DNA of 64,000 nt from Tagaea sp. CACIAM 22H2 (GCA_014444615.1 PVXE01000003.1:1-64000), one strand, 5' to 3'; shown: positions 7,910 through 17,150, counted from the first letter of the stretch. The notes: generated by a model from the letters alone, not told the origin. A program made the numbers and translations.

Positions 7910-8640
7910 CCAGCGACCGTCTGCGCAAGCGCATCTACCGGCACTACACCTCTGCGACCAACGCGCCTTTGGCGCCCGATACGGTCGATGGCTTGGCGCC
8001 ACGCGCCGCGCATTTGAACCGCCTGATCGCGGAGCATTTCCCCGCCGATCGCGCGGCGAAGATTCTGGAACTGGGCTGCGGCCACGGCGCCTTGCTGCAT
8101 TTCGCGCGCAAAGCCGGCTACGCGAATATGCAGGGCGTGGACGGTTCGCCCGCCCAAGTCGCCGCTGCGCGCAAGCTTGGCATCGAGGGTATACGCGAAG
8201 GCGATCTGCAGACCGCGTTGCGCGAAACGCAGAACGACAGCCTCGACGCCGTGATTTTGTTCGACGTGCTCGAACATCTCACGCGCGACGAAATCCTCGA
8301 CACGGTCGACGCGATCCATCGCGTGCTGAAGCCGGGCGGAAGATTGATCCTTCACGTTCCCAACGGCGCCTCGCCCTTCGGCACGCTGATGATCTATTCC
8401 GACCTGACGCACGAAATCGCCTTCACGCCGGAAAGCTTGGCGCAGTTGTTCCTGGCCTCGGGCTGGAAGTCGGTCGAGAGTTTCGAGGACCCGCCCGCGA
8501 CGCATGGTCTGAAAAGCAAGATCCGCGGCGTGTTGTGGTGCGCGATCCGCGCGGCGTTGCGCTTCTATCTCGCGGTCGAAACCGGTTCGCGCGAGCATAA
8601 GGTGCTCACGCAGAACCTCTACGCCGTCGCGATCAAGTGA
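7906..8640 (+). CDS. Class I SAM-dependent methyltransferase (paralog 2)
   Basis: A 244-residue methyltransferase with motif I ILELGCGHG (53-61), GVDGSPAQVAAARKLGIEGI and VLKPGGRLILHVPNGASPFG. It is plainly a paralog of the product of 5936-6685: both share LIAEHFPA, the KLGIEG-IREGDL type segment, and HGLKS-(R)-VLW-RA-LR-ETG near the end. ATG at 7906 overlaps the glycosyltransferase stop. Having two methyltransferases suggests two methylated positions, or two different sugars, in the glycan made by this operon. Confidence 0.87.
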   Translation: MTSDRLRKRIYRHYTSATNAPLAPDTVDGLAPRAAHLNRLIAEHFPADRAAKILELGCGHGALLHFARKAGYANMQGVDGSPAQVAAARKLGIEGIREGDLQTALRETQNDSLDAVILFDVLEHLTRDEILDTVDAIHRVLKPGGRLILHVPNGASPFGTLMIYSDLTHEIAFTPESLAQLFLASGWKSVESFEDPPATHGLKSKIRGVLWCAIRAALRFYLAVETGSREHKVLTQNLYAVAIK

Positions 8641-8641
8641 C

Positions 8642-10402
8642 ATGTGTGGCATCGCCGGCATTTTCGCCTACGCACCCGATGCCCCGAACGTAAGGCGGGG
8701 CGAGCTCGTCGCCATCCGCGACGCGATGGCGGCACGCGGGCCCGACGGAACCGGCGAGTGGTTTTCCGACGACGGGCGCGTGGGCTTCGGCCATCGCCGC
8801 TTGTCGATCATCGATCTGCGCTCGATCGCCGATCAGCCGATGCGCCTCGCCGGCACCGGCCTCCATATCGTTTTCAACGGCGAGATCTATAACTACCGCG
8901 CCTTGCGCGACGAGTTGATCGCGGAAGGTGCGCAGTTTGCGACCGAGTCAGATACCGAGGTGATCCTTCACCTCTATGCGCGGCGCGGGCCGGAGAAGAC
9001 GGTCGCGGCACTGCGCGGCATGTTCGCCTTCGCGATCTTCGATCCCGACAAGGGCGGCATGTTCTTCGCGCGCGATCCGTTCGGGATCAAGCCGCTCTAT
9101 CTTGCCGACGACGGGCGCACGATCCGCTTCGCAAGCCAAGTGAAGGCGCTGCTCGCGGCCGATACGCCCGACACGACGCCGAACCCGGCGGGCCATGCCG
9201 GATTCTTCGTCTGGGGCCATGTGCCCGATCCGCACACGCTGTATCGCGGCATCGTGGCGCTGCCCGCGGGCACATCGCTGTGGGTCGATGCGCGTGGTCA
9301 AGGTCCGCGCAAGCCATTCTTCGATCTGATCGAAGCCTTGCGCGGCAACGGCGAAGGCAGCGATTTGCGCAGCGCCGTCGTCGATACGCTCGCCCATCAC
9401 ATGGTCGCCGACGTGAAGGTCAGCGTGTTCCTGTCGGCCGGGATCGATTCGACCGTGCTGGCGGGCGTCGCCGCCGAAACCATCGCGGGCCGGCTCGACA
9501 CCGTGACGCTCGGTTTCGACGCCTATCGCGGCACCGAGAACGACGAGACATTGCTGGCCGAGCAATTCGCGAAGGCGCGCGGCACGAACCATCACACAAT
9601 CTGGATCGGGCGCGAGGCGTTCGCGGCGGAGCGCGACAATCTGTTTACGGCGATGGACCAGCCGAGCGTGGACGGCATCAACACCTATTTCGTCGCGCGC
9701 GCGGCCAAGCAAGCGGGATTGAAAGTCGCGCTGTCGGGCCTGGGCGGCGACGAGGTTTTTGCGGGCTATCCCGGCTTCGCGCAGATCCCGTCGCTGGTCG
9801 CGCGCACCGCACCGTTTGCGATGTTTGGGGGTGCTTTCCGCGCCCTCACCCAAGGTTGGATCGGCAATCTCACGTCGCCCAAATATGCCGGGCTGCTGGA
9901 ATACGGCGCCAGCTACGAAGGGGCGTATCTTTTGCGCCGGGCCTTGTTCATGCCCTGGGAAATCGAAGGAATTTTGGGCGCCAAGCTCGCCCGCGAAGGG
10001 CTGGCCGCGCTCGACCTGCCCCGGTCGCTCGACAAGGGCCTCGACCGGCTACACGCGGGACGGTTGAAAGTCTCCGCGCTGGAGATCGCCAATTATATGC
10101 GCGATCGCCTGTTACGCGATTCCGATTGGGCGGGCATGGCGCAATCGATAGAAATTCGCGTGCCCTTCGTCGATCCGTTTTTCCTGGCCAAGATCGCGCC
10201 CGCGCTCAACCGTGCCGGCGCGCCGGGCAAGCGCGACCTGGGAGCAACACCGCGCCCGCCCTTGCCGCCCGAAATCCTCGACCGGCCGAAAACCGGCTTC
10301 GTCGTGCCCGTGCGCGAATGGCTGATGGGCGATTCGTCGCCGGAAGCGGCACAGCGCGGCCTTCGCGGCTGGGCGCACCAAGTCCATCGGGCGTTCGTCT
10401 GA
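8642..10402 (+). CDS. asnB: AsnB-like glutamine amidotransferase (asparagine synthase family)
   Basis: A 586-residue protein. The N-terminal Ntn-glutaminase domain begins with catalytic Cys2 (MCGIAG) and has RRLSIIDL (52-59), NGEIYNY (79-85) and ESDTEVILH. The C-terminal domain is the ATP-pyrophosphatase part. Its P-loop reads SAGIDST (265-271) instead of the usual SGGLDSS, and GLGGDEVFAGY follows. Members inside polysaccharide clusters often amidate carboxyl groups of uronic acids or surface glycans rather than make free asparagine, and the setting between a methyltransferase and a glycosyltransferase points that way. The Gly-to-Ala change in the P-loop is unusual but may be tolerated. Confidence 0.88.
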   Translation: MCGIAGIFAYAPDAPNVRRGELVAIRDAMAARGPDGTGEWFSDDGRVGFGHRRLSIIDLRSIADQPMRLAGTGLHIVFNGEIYNYRALRDELIAEGAQFATESDTEVILHLYARRGPEKTVAALRGMFAFAIFDPDKGGMFFARDPFGIKPLYLADDGRTIRFASQVKALLAADTPDTTPNPAGHAGFFVWGHVPDPHTLYRGIVALPAGTSLWVDARGQGPRKPFFDLIEALRGNGEGSDLRSAVVDTLAHHMVADVKVSVFLSAGIDSTVLAGVAAETIAGRLDTVTLGFDAYRGTENDETLLAEQFAKARGTNHHTIWIGREAFAAERDNLFTAMDQPSVDGINTYFVARAAKQAGLKVALSGLGGDEVFAGYPGFAQIPSLVARTAPFAMFGGAFRALTQGWIGNLTSPKYAGLLEYGASYEGAYLLRRALFMPWEIEGILGAKLAREGLAALDLPRSLDKGLDRLHAGRLKVSALEIANYMRDRLLRDSDWAGMAQSIEIRVPFVDPFFLAKIAPALNRAGAPGKRDLGATPRPPLPPEILDRPKTGFVVPVREWLMGDSSPEAAQRGLRGWAHQVHRAFV

Positions 10403-10404
10403 CC

Positions 10405-11631
10405 ATGGGCAAGAAAATCCGGCTCGCCTACCTGGTCACGCATCCGATCCCGTACCAGGCGCCCTTGCTGCGGATGATGGCGGCCCAGCCCGATATCGAA
10501 TTCGAAGCCTTCTTCGGCACGGATTTCACGACGCGCCCCTTCGTTGCGGGCGAGTTCAAGCAGATGATCGATTGGGACGTGCCGTTGCTGGAGGGCTATC
10601 GCTCCACAACTCTGGCGCGTCTCGATCCGCAGCCGCCCGCCGGCGTGCTGGAACCGCTCACGCTGTGGCGCCCGCTGTCGCGCGGTTTCGCGCGCGAGCT
10701 CGATCGCGGGCAATTCGACGCGCTGTGGATTCACGGCTACGCCCATGTCAGCCATTGGGCGGCGATCGCGTCCGCCAAAAAGCGCGGCATCAAGGTGATG
10801 ATCCGCGACGAGGCGACGCCGATCTCGGCGCAACGCTCGGGGTTGAAGCGTTTCGCCAAGCGCGCCTTCTTCGAGGCGTTCAAGCTTGGCATCGACGCCT
10901 ATCTCGCCATCGGCGAACTCAACAAGCGCTACTATGTCGAGCACGGCGTCGATCCGAAGGACATTTTCAGCGTGCCTTACGCGGTCGATAACGACCGTTT
11001 CAAGGCGCAGGCGCAGGAAGCCGCAAAATCGCGCGCCGCGTTCAAGCGCGAGCTGGGCATCGAAGAAGGCCGGCCGATCGTGCTGTTCGTCGCCAAGCTG
11101 ATCGAACGCAAGAGACCGCGCCTTTTGTTGGAAGCGTTCGCCAAGGTCCGCGCCAATCCGGCCTTGCGCGATCCGGTTCTCGCCTTCGCGGGCGACGGGC
11201 CGCAGCGCGCCGAATTGGAAGCGCTTGCGCGCGAATTGCCCGCAGGGTCGGTCAAGTTCCTGGGCTTCAAGCGCCAGAACGAATTGCCCGCCTGCTACGA
11301 TCTTTGCGACGCGTTCGTCTTGCCCTCGGGCCAGGAAGCCTGGGGCCTGGTCGTCAACGAAGTGATGTGCGCGGGCAAGGCCGTGATCTGCTCCGACATG
11401 ATCGGCGCCGCGCCCGATTTGTGCCGGCCGGGCGAGAACGGCGCGATCTTCCGCAGCGATGACGTCGACGATCTCGCGCGCGCGTTGACCGACGTGCTGG
11501 GCGACGCGGACAAGCTTGCCGCTTACGGCAAGCGTTCGCTGGAAATCGTCGATCGCTGGAGCTATCGCGAGGACGTCGCCGGTATCCGCGCGGCCCTTGC
11601 CCATGTGCTGCCGGGGCGGATCGCGCCATGA
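10405..11631 (+). CDS. Glycosyltransferase, GT4 type
   Basis: A 408-residue GT-B enzyme. The N-terminal domain starts KIRLAYLVTHPIPYQAPLLR, a pattern of GT4 proteins in capsule and exopolysaccharide clusters. The C-terminal donor domain shows VLFVAKLIERKRPRLLLEAF, FAGDGPQRAELEALA and then LPSGQEAWGLVVNEVMCAGKAV, where the conserved E-x7-E motif is visible. ATG at 10405 lies two bases after the asnB stop codon. Its own stop overlaps the flippase start, so it belongs to the same operon. The donor sugar is not predictable. Confidence 0.88.
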   Translation: MGKKIRLAYLVTHPIPYQAPLLRMMAAQPDIEFEAFFGTDFTTRPFVAGEFKQMIDWDVPLLEGYRSTTLARLDPQPPAGVLEPLTLWRPLSRGFARELDRGQFDALWIHGYAHVSHWAAIASAKKRGIKVMIRDEATPISAQRSGLKRFAKRAFFEAFKLGIDAYLAIGELNKRYYVEHGVDPKDIFSVPYAVDNDRFKAQAQEAAKSRAAFKRELGIEEGRPIVLFVAKLIERKRPRLLLEAFAKVRANPALRDPVLAFAGDGPQRAELEALARELPAGSVKFLGFKRQNELPACYDLCDAFVLPSGQEAWGLVVNEVMCAGKAVICSDMIGAAPDLCRPGENGAIFRSDDVDDLARALTDVLGDADKLAAYGKRSLEIVDRWSYREDVAGIRAALAHVLPGRIAP

Positions 11632-12908
11632 AGGACATGTCCTGGTCCTTCGTGACGACCGCGATCATCCAGGTCGTCAATATTCTGACCGGGCTTCTGG
11701 CCGCGCGCTTGCTCGGCCCCGAAGGGCGCGGCCAGCTCGCCGAGATCATGCTCTGGCCGGGTCTGCTGGTCGAGTTCGGTATCCTGGCGCTGTCGGACGC
11801 GCTGCTCTATCGCGCGGCGACGCGCTCGGCCGCGCCGAAAACGCTGTTCGCGACGATCATGTTCCTGGGTGCCGTGTTGTCGGCGGTGCTGATCGTCATC
11901 GGTTATTTCGTCATCCCGTTCGTGCTGGTCGGCGAATCCGTACGCCTCGAAGCGACGATCCATCTCTACATCGTCGGCTATATCCCGATCTATCTGTTCG
12001 CGTTGTTCGTCGCCACGATGTTCCAAGGCCATCTCGACATCAAAGGCTGGAACGTCGTGCGCTTGCTCGTCGGCATGGGCTATCTCGGCTTCATCCTGCT
12101 GTTATGGGCGACCGGCAATATCGGCGTGAACGGTTTCGCTTCCGCCTTCGTCGCGGGCATGGCGCTGTCGGGCGTCGTCGGCTTCGTTTGGTTGTGGCGC
12201 AAAGGCTGGGTCGCGTGGAAACCCGATCTCGACGCCGCGAAGGGATTGCTCGGCTACGGCATCCGCGTGCATGTGGGCGAGATCGTCAATTCCGCGCGCC
12301 AGCGCGTCGATCAAGCGGCGGTCGCGATGTTCCTGACCTCGCACGATCTGGGGCTTTACGCCGTCGCGTTGACCGTCGCCAACGGCCCGATGATTTTGGT
12401 CAACACGATCGCGGGCATCGCGTTTCCGAAAATCAGCGCCGCCCCCGACAAGGAAGAGAAGCTGCGCATCTTCGGCATCTATTTGCGCCTCGCCATGATT
12501 GTATCGGCGGGAAGCGCGGTCGCGCTCGCCATCCTCGCCGAATTCCTCGTGCCCCTGATCTTCGGCGGCGATTTCGACCATAGCGCGACCATCAGCCAGA
12601 TCATGCTGATCGGTCTGCCTTTCTTCGCGGCGAAGCTGATGTTCATTCAGGCGTTGAACGCGTTCGACCGCTCGCTGTCGATCGGCCGCGCGGAATTGAT
12701 CGGCTTGATCGGTGCCGCCGGCGCGTTGGCGCTGTTCTTGCCGGGCCTGGGCCTGGAAGGGGCGGCCTGGGCGATGGTCGTCGCCAACGTCGTCGCGATG
12801 GTCGTCATGGCGATGACTTTGGGCGCGACGATCGAGGCGAAGCTGCTGCCGCTGTTCCGCCCGACGCAGGACGATTTCGCGGCGATGCGCCGGCTGTTGC
12901 GCAAATGA
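11628..12908 (+). CDS. Wzx-type polysaccharide flippase (MOP superfamily)
   Basis: A 426-residue integral membrane protein with about 12 hydrophobic helices. The first carries NILTGLLAARLLGPEGRGQLAEI, a typical start for lipopolysaccharide and lipid-linked oligosaccharide flippases of the MOP superfamily. It would move the lipid-linked repeat unit to the periplasmic side of the inner membrane. Its presence with three glycosyltransferases suggests a Wzx/Wzy type pathway, but no polymerase (Wzy) or chain-length protein is visible in the window. It overlaps its neighbours by ATGA on both sides. Confidence 0.85.
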   Translation: MKDMSWSFVTTAIIQVVNILTGLLAARLLGPEGRGQLAEIMLWPGLLVEFGILALSDALLYRAATRSAAPKTLFATIMFLGAVLSAVLIVIGYFVIPFVLVGESVRLEATIHLYIVGYIPIYLFALFVATMFQGHLDIKGWNVVRLLVGMGYLGFILLLWATGNIGVNGFASAFVAGMALSGVVGFVWLWRKGWVAWKPDLDAAKGLLGYGIRVHVGEIVNSARQRVDQAAVAMFLTSHDLGLYAVALTVANGPMILVNTIAGIAFPKISAAPDKEEKLRIFGIYLRLAMIVSAGSAVALAILAEFLVPLIFGGDFDHSATISQIMLIGLPFFAAKLMFIQALNAFDRSLSIGRAELIGLIGAAGALALFLPGLGLEGAAWAMVVANVVAMVVMAMTLGATIEAKLLPLFRPTQDDFAAMRRLLRK

Positions 12909-14155
12909 AGCGCGGCGACGCCACCGGCCTGATCGGCCATCCGGGGTCCAACCACCTCGCGTATCAACTTGTCGCAGCACTTCAAGCGCAAGGCTACGAC
13001 GCGCGATTCGAGACCGGGATTTTCTGGACCGGCAAAGGCCTGCTGCCGAAGCTGACCGGCCTATTGCCGGGAGCGATCCGCGCCAAGATCGAACGCGAAC
13101 TCAAACGCCGCTCGCATCCCGGCGTCGATCCGGCCCGCGTCGACTTCCTGCCAGTGCCGGAGATGATCTATCTGGCTTCGACGCGCCTCAAATTATCGGC
13201 AGAACGCCAGCTACAAGCGATCGCGTGGCGCAACGAGGTGTTCGACGCGCAGTTCGCGGAACGCGTGCGCCGGGAGCGCCCGCGCTTCGTGATCGGTCAC
13301 GACTCCTCGGCGTTGAAGGCGCAGCGCGCGGCGCAAAGCGTGGGGTCGCTCGCGATTCTCAACCAAGTCATCGGCCATATCGAGGCGGGGTTGGAGGTTT
13401 TCGCCGCGGAGGCGAAAGCCGCCCCCGAATTCGCCGAAACGCTGCCCTTGCCGCCCAAGCGCGTGATCGAGATTTGCCGCCGCGAAGCGATCGAAGCCGA
13501 TCGCGTGATCGTGCCGTCGGATTACGTGCGCGACACGCTGACCGCGCGCGGCGTGGATGCGGCACGCGTGTTCGTGCTGCCTTATGGCGTCGACACGAAT
13601 CGCTTCCGCCCCGCCCCGCGCGCGGCGGACGGAAAATTCCGTGTGCTGTTCGTCGGCGGCCTGTCGCAGCGCAAGGGCATCAAATATTTGCTGGAAGCGG
13701 CCAAGCGCGCGGATATTCCCGGCCTCGAGCTCGTCTGCGTGGGCAAGCTCGCGGGCAACCCAGCGGCCTTCGCACCCTATGCGGGCGTGTTCCGGCATGT
13801 GCCGCATGTGCCGTTCCACGAGGTCCACACGCTGTTCCAAACGGCCGACGTGTTCGCCTATCCGTCGCTGCATGAAGGCTCGGCCTTCGCGAGCTACGAG
13901 GCGCTGGCGTCGGGCCTGCCGGTCGTTTGCACGCCGAACACGGGTTCGGTGGTGCGCGACGGCGTGGAAGGATTCCTCGTCCCCGTGCGCGACGTCGACG
14001 CGATCGTCGAACGTTTGCGCACGCTCCATCGCGATCCGGATCTGCGCGCGCGCATGGGCGTCGCGGCACGCGCGCGCGCCGAAGAATTCACCTGGAAACA
14101 TTACGGATCGCGCTTGACCGCGTGGCTCGACGCCGAGTTGGGCGTCAGCGCGTAA
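12905..14155 (+). CDS. Glycosyltransferase, GT4 type, last gene of polysaccharide operon
   Basis: A 416-residue GT-B glycosyltransferase. The donor domain is clear: RVLFVGGLSQRKGIKYLLEAAKRA, HVPFHEVHTLFQTADVFAYPSLHEGSA and then FASYEALASGLPVVCTPNTGS, the E-x7-E region. The N-terminal domain is less typical (TGLIGHPGSNHLAYQLVAALQ), with a histidine and serine-rich first loop. ATG overlaps the flippase stop. The 3' end overlaps the end of the convergent TAXI gene by 11 bases, which closes the operon. Confidence 0.87.
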   Translation: MKRGDATGLIGHPGSNHLAYQLVAALQAQGYDARFETGIFWTGKGLLPKLTGLLPGAIRAKIERELKRRSHPGVDPARVDFLPVPEMIYLASTRLKLSAERQLQAIAWRNEVFDAQFAERVRRERPRFVIGHDSSALKAQRAAQSVGSLAILNQVIGHIEAGLEVFAAEAKAAPEFAETLPLPPKRVIEICRREAIEADRVIVPSDYVRDTLTARGVDAARVFVLPYGVDTNRFRPAPRAADGKFRVLFVGGLSQRKGIKYLLEAAKRADIPGLELVCVGKLAGNPAAFAPYAGVFRHVPHVPFHEVHTLFQTADVFAYPSLHEGSAFASYEALASGLPVVCTPNTGSVVRDGVEGFLVPVRDVDAIVERLRTLHRDPDLRARMGVAARARAEEFTWKHYGSRLTAWLDAELGVSA

Positions 14156-15167
14156 GCCCGGCGTTTTGGTAATAAGCCAAGGCGCCGGCATGCAGCGGCA
14201 GGCCGAATCCGTCGGCCGCCGATTCCGGACGGATCAACCGGCCCAAACGTTCGTTCGCGTCGATCGTCCGGCGGTTATTCGGGTGCCAGAGTGCGCGCAC
14301 CAAGCCCTGCGCGATCGCGCTGTCGAGCGATTCGTTCACCACCCACAGAATGCCGACCGAGACGGCCTTGGTTTCCGCCGTGTCGGGATAGGAATCGGCG
14401 GGGATCGTCGTTTCGGTGAGGAACGGCAATTCCTGACGAAGCCGCGCGACCAAGCCGCCCAGCGGCAGCAGCGTGATGTCCTGATCGGCGGCGAGTTCGC
14501 GCACCAGCGACGACGGCACGACGGCCGTTTCGAAAAACGCGTCGAGCTTGCCCGCCTTCATCGCGTCGATCGCTTCGGCGGTTTTGAGATATTGCGCGCG
14601 CAGATCGCGTTCCGGCACGCCAGCGGCGGCGAGCAGCGAGCGCGCGTTGTTGGCCGTGCCCGATTCGCGCTCGCCCAGCGAAACCTGTTTGCCGCGCAAG
14701 CCGCGCAACTCGGTCACGTTGGCCGATTTGCGCACGATGACGTGCAAGGTTTCGGGATAGAGATAGGCGAGAACGCGCAGATTGGCGGTCGCGGCCTTGC
14801 CGCGCCACGCGCCCTTGCCGGTGAAGGCGGCATAGGCGAGATCGGATTGGCACAGCACCGAGTCGATCTTGCCGGTCGTCAGCAATTCGAGATTGGCGAG
14901 CGAGCCCGCCGTGGTCTGATTGACCGCGATCATGCCCGGCACGCCGCACGATCCGCCGCGCGCGCAATCGCGCGCACCGGGCGGCGAGGAGACGACCTGG
15001 CCGATCAGCGTGCCGGCTTGGAAAAGGCTGGATTCCGTGGGGCCCGAGGCAATGCGGAAAAATTTGGCGTCTTGGGCCGCGGCGGGATTCGGGCAGAATC
15101 CGCCCCCGAGAGCCGCCAAACCGGCCCCCCCTGCTCCCGCCAATAACCGGCGCCGACTTAAAGACAT
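14145..15167 (-). CDS. TAXI-family TRAP transporter substrate-binding protein
   Basis: A 340-residue exported binding protein of the TAXI (TRAP-associated extracytoplasmic immunogenic) group. It starts with a twin-arginine-like signal (LSRRRLLAGAGGAGLAAL) and a likely cleavage near AAA-Q. The mature part has FRIASGPTESSLFQAGTLIG, NQTTAGSLANLELL and ALWHPNNRR, usual for the group. Two close cysteines (CARGGSC) may form a disulfide. It lies 81 bases after dctM on the same strand. This is odd, because that permease pair already has a DctP-type binding protein (17151-18158) and TAXI proteins usually work with a fused DctQM permease. Confidence 0.85.
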   Translation of the reverse strand: MSLSRRRLLAGAGGAGLAALGGGFCPNPAAAQDAKFFRIASGPTESSLFQAGTLIGQVVSSPPGARDCARGGSCGVPGMIAVNQTTAGSLANLELLTTGKIDSVLCQSDLAYAAFTGKGAWRGKAATANLRVLAYLYPETLHVIVRKSANVTELRGLRGKQVSLGERESGTANNARSLLAAAGVPERDLRAQYLKTAEAIDAMKAGKLDAFFETAVVPSSLVRELAADQDITLLPLGGLVARLRQELPFLTETTIPADSYPDTAETKAVSVGILWVVNESLDSAIAQGLVRALWHPNNRRTIDANERLGRLIRPESAADGFGLPLHAGALAYYQNAGLTR

Positions 15168-15248
15168 CCGCCGCCCGAACCTACAAGGAGTACGCCCGGC
15201 CGTCCGGGAACTCCCGCTTGTTCTATTTAACGGACCATCGCGGCGCCG

Positions 15249-16550
15249 TCATCCGACCATTTGTTTGGGCAGCCATGTGACGAGTTCAGGGAACCACACC
15301 AGCAGCGCCACCATCACGCACATCATGACGAAGAAGGGGAAGGCGACCTTGCCGATATAGGTGATCTGGTGCCCGGTCATGCCCTGAAGCACGAACAGAT
15401 TGAACCCGACGGGCGGGGTGATCTGGGCCATTTCAACGACGATGACGATGAAAATACCGAACCAAAGCAGGTCGAAACCGGCGCGTTCGATCGTCGGCAT
15501 GACCACGGCCATGGTCAAAACAACCATCGAGATACCGTCGAGAAAACACCCCAGGACCACGTAGAACACCGTCAGCACGACGATCAGCATGCCCGAGGAA
15601 AGATTCAGCGAATCAATCCATTCGGCCAGATGGCGCGGCAGGCCCGTGAACCCCATGGCAAGGGTCAAGAAAGCGGCCCCGGACAGGATCAAGGCGATCA
15701 TGCAGGAAAGGCGCGTGGCGCCCATCAGGCTTTCCTTGAACACCTTCCAATTCATGTCGCCCTGGACGGTCGAAACGATCAACGCGCCCGCCACCCCCAC
15801 GGCCGCCGCCTCGGTCGCCGTCGCGAATCCGGCATAGATCGAGCCCAGCACGATCACGATCAGCGCCACCGACGGGATCAGATGGCGCGCGGCATAGAGC
15901 TTTTGCAGAAACGACAGCGACATGTCGGCGCCGGGAACGTTCTTGCCCTCGATCAGCGCCCAGATCATCACGGTCAGCATGAACAGCCCGGCCAGCGTCA
16001 GGCCGGGGATCACGCCCGCGATAAAAAGCTGCGCGATCGAGGTGTTCGTCTGCACGCCGTAGACGATCATGATCAGCGACGGCGGGATCAGCAGGCCCAG
16101 CGTGCCCGAGCCCGCGAGGCTGCCCACGATCATCCCTTCGGGATAGCCGCGCTTGCGCAGTTCCGGGATCGACATTTTGCCGATCGTGGCACAGGTCGCG
16201 GCCGAGGAACCCGAGATCGCCGCGAAGATCGTGCAGCCGATGACGTTGGTGTGGATGAGGCGGCCGGGCAGACGCTGCATCCACGGGGCGAGGCCCTTGA
16301 ACATGTCTTCCGACAGGCGTGTGCGGAACAGGATTTCGCCCATCCAGATGAACATCGGCAGTGCGGTTAGCGTCCAGGACGAGGCCGAGCCCCAGATCGT
16401 GGTCACCATCGCCGCCCCCACCGGGCGGCTGGTGAACATTTCCATCGCCGCCCAGCCGACGGCCAGCAACGCGATGCCGATCCACACGCCCGAGCCGAGG
16501 ATGACGAAGAGCAGGACGATCAGCAGACCCGCGATCCAAAGATTTTCCAT
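15249..16550 (-). CDS. dctM: TRAP transporter large permease subunit (DctM)
   Basis: A 433-residue protein with about 12 membrane segments. Typical DctM stretches are MEMFTSRPVGAAMVTTIWG, AAISGSSAATCATIGKMSIPELRKRGYPEGM, LIPPSLIMIVYGVQTNTSIAQLFIAG and ITPPVGFNLFVLQGM. This is the ion-coupled transport subunit of a tripartite TRAP importer in the inner membrane. It follows dctQ by 12 bases and is part of the unit with the DctP-type binding protein. The substrate is probably an organic acid handled by the CoA-transferase and HMG-CoA lyase encoded upstream (inference). Confidence 0.93.
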   Translation of the reverse strand: MENLWIAGLLIVLLFVILGSGVWIGIALLAVGWAAMEMFTSRPVGAAMVTTIWGSASSWTLTALPMFIWMGEILFRTRLSEDMFKGLAPWMQRLPGRLIHTNVIGCTIFAAISGSSAATCATIGKMSIPELRKRGYPEGMIVGSLAGSGTLGLLIPPSLIMIVYGVQTNTSIAQLFIAGVIPGLTLAGLFMLTVMIWALIEGKNVPGADMSLSFLQKLYAARHLIPSVALIVIVLGSIYAGFATATEAAAVGVAGALIVSTVQGDMNWKVFKESLMGATRLSCMIALILSGAAFLTLAMGFTGLPRHLAEWIDSLNLSSGMLIVVLTVFYVVLGCFLDGISMVVLTMAVVMPTIERAGFDLLWFGIFIVIVVEMAQITPPVGFNLFVLQGMTGHQITYIGKVAFPFFVMMCVMVALLVWFPELVTWLPKQMVG

Positions 16551-16562
16551 GGCGCGCTTACC

Positions 16563-17078
16563 TTATTCCGTGTGCTGCTGGTCGGCGGAAAGATCGCTCT
16601 CGCGGATTTCGCGCCCGCCGAGGACCTGGACGAATTCGTCGGTGAAGGCGACGCACAGGATCGTCACGCCGATCGACATCGCGAGTTGGGGAATCCAGAG
16701 CAGCGTCGCGTCCATCGCGTCGGAGCGGCTTTCGAATTCCCAGGACCAATAGACCATGTCCCAGGCGTACCAGGCGAAGAAGCCGGTCATCAGCACGGCC
16801 ACGCCCAGGCACAGGATTTCCATGACGCGGCGCGTGGCCGCCGGCAGGCGCTGGAGGATCAGCGTCACGCGAATATGCTCGCCGCGCTTGAGCGTATGCG
16901 CGAGCGCGAAGAACGACGCGGCGGCCATCGCGTAGCCGGCATAAGCGTCGGTGCCGCGCAGGAAGATGTCCGAAACGCCGCCGAGGATCTGGATCAGCGT
17001 GACGATCAGGATCGCCAGCATCGAGAACCCGGCGAGCCAGGCGGAGGATTCGTAAAGCAGATCGAGAGCGCGGCGCAT
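16563..17078 (-). CDS. dctQ: TRAP transporter small permease subunit (DctQ)
   Basis: A 171-residue protein with four hydrophobic helices. SDIFLRGTDAYAGYAMAAASFFALAHTLKRGEHIRVTLI is the family core, including the RGEHIRVTLI segment. DctQ supports the large permease in TRAP systems. It lies between dctP and dctM; a terminator-like hairpin at 17101-17132 separates it from dctP, which fits a lower expression of the permeases than of the binding protein. Confidence 0.9.
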   Translation of the reverse strand: MRRALDLLYESSAWLAGFSMLAILIVTLIQILGGVSDIFLRGTDAYAGYAMAAASFFALAHTLKRGEHIRVTLILQRLPAATRRVMEILCLGVAVLMTGFFAWYAWDMVYWSWEFESRSDAMDATLLWIPQLAMSIGVTILCVAFTDEFVQVLGGREIRESDLSADQQHTE

Positions 17079-17100
17079 GATCCCAAGCCGTTCGGGTCGA

Positions 17101-17132
17101 AAGAAAAAGGCCGGCGGGTTACCCCGCCGGCC
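17101..17132 (-). terminator. Terminator or attenuator between dctP and dctQ
   Basis: On the minus strand the stem GGCCGGCGGG/CCCGCCGGCC (arms at 17123-17132 and 17109-17118) is followed by TTTTTCTT (17108-17101). It lies 18 bases after the dctP stop and 23 bases before the dctQ start. Since dctQ and dctM must still be expressed, it probably works as a partial terminator that keeps binding protein in excess over permease. Confidence 0.75.
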
Positions 17133-17150
17133 CGATTTCCGCGAGACGCG

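Noticed and set aside
5105-8002. Long open frame on the minus strand (965 codons)
   Set aside because: It is antisense to the methyltransferase and glycosyltransferase genes, is rich in Arg, Gly and Ala and has no family resemblance. High GC produces such frames.
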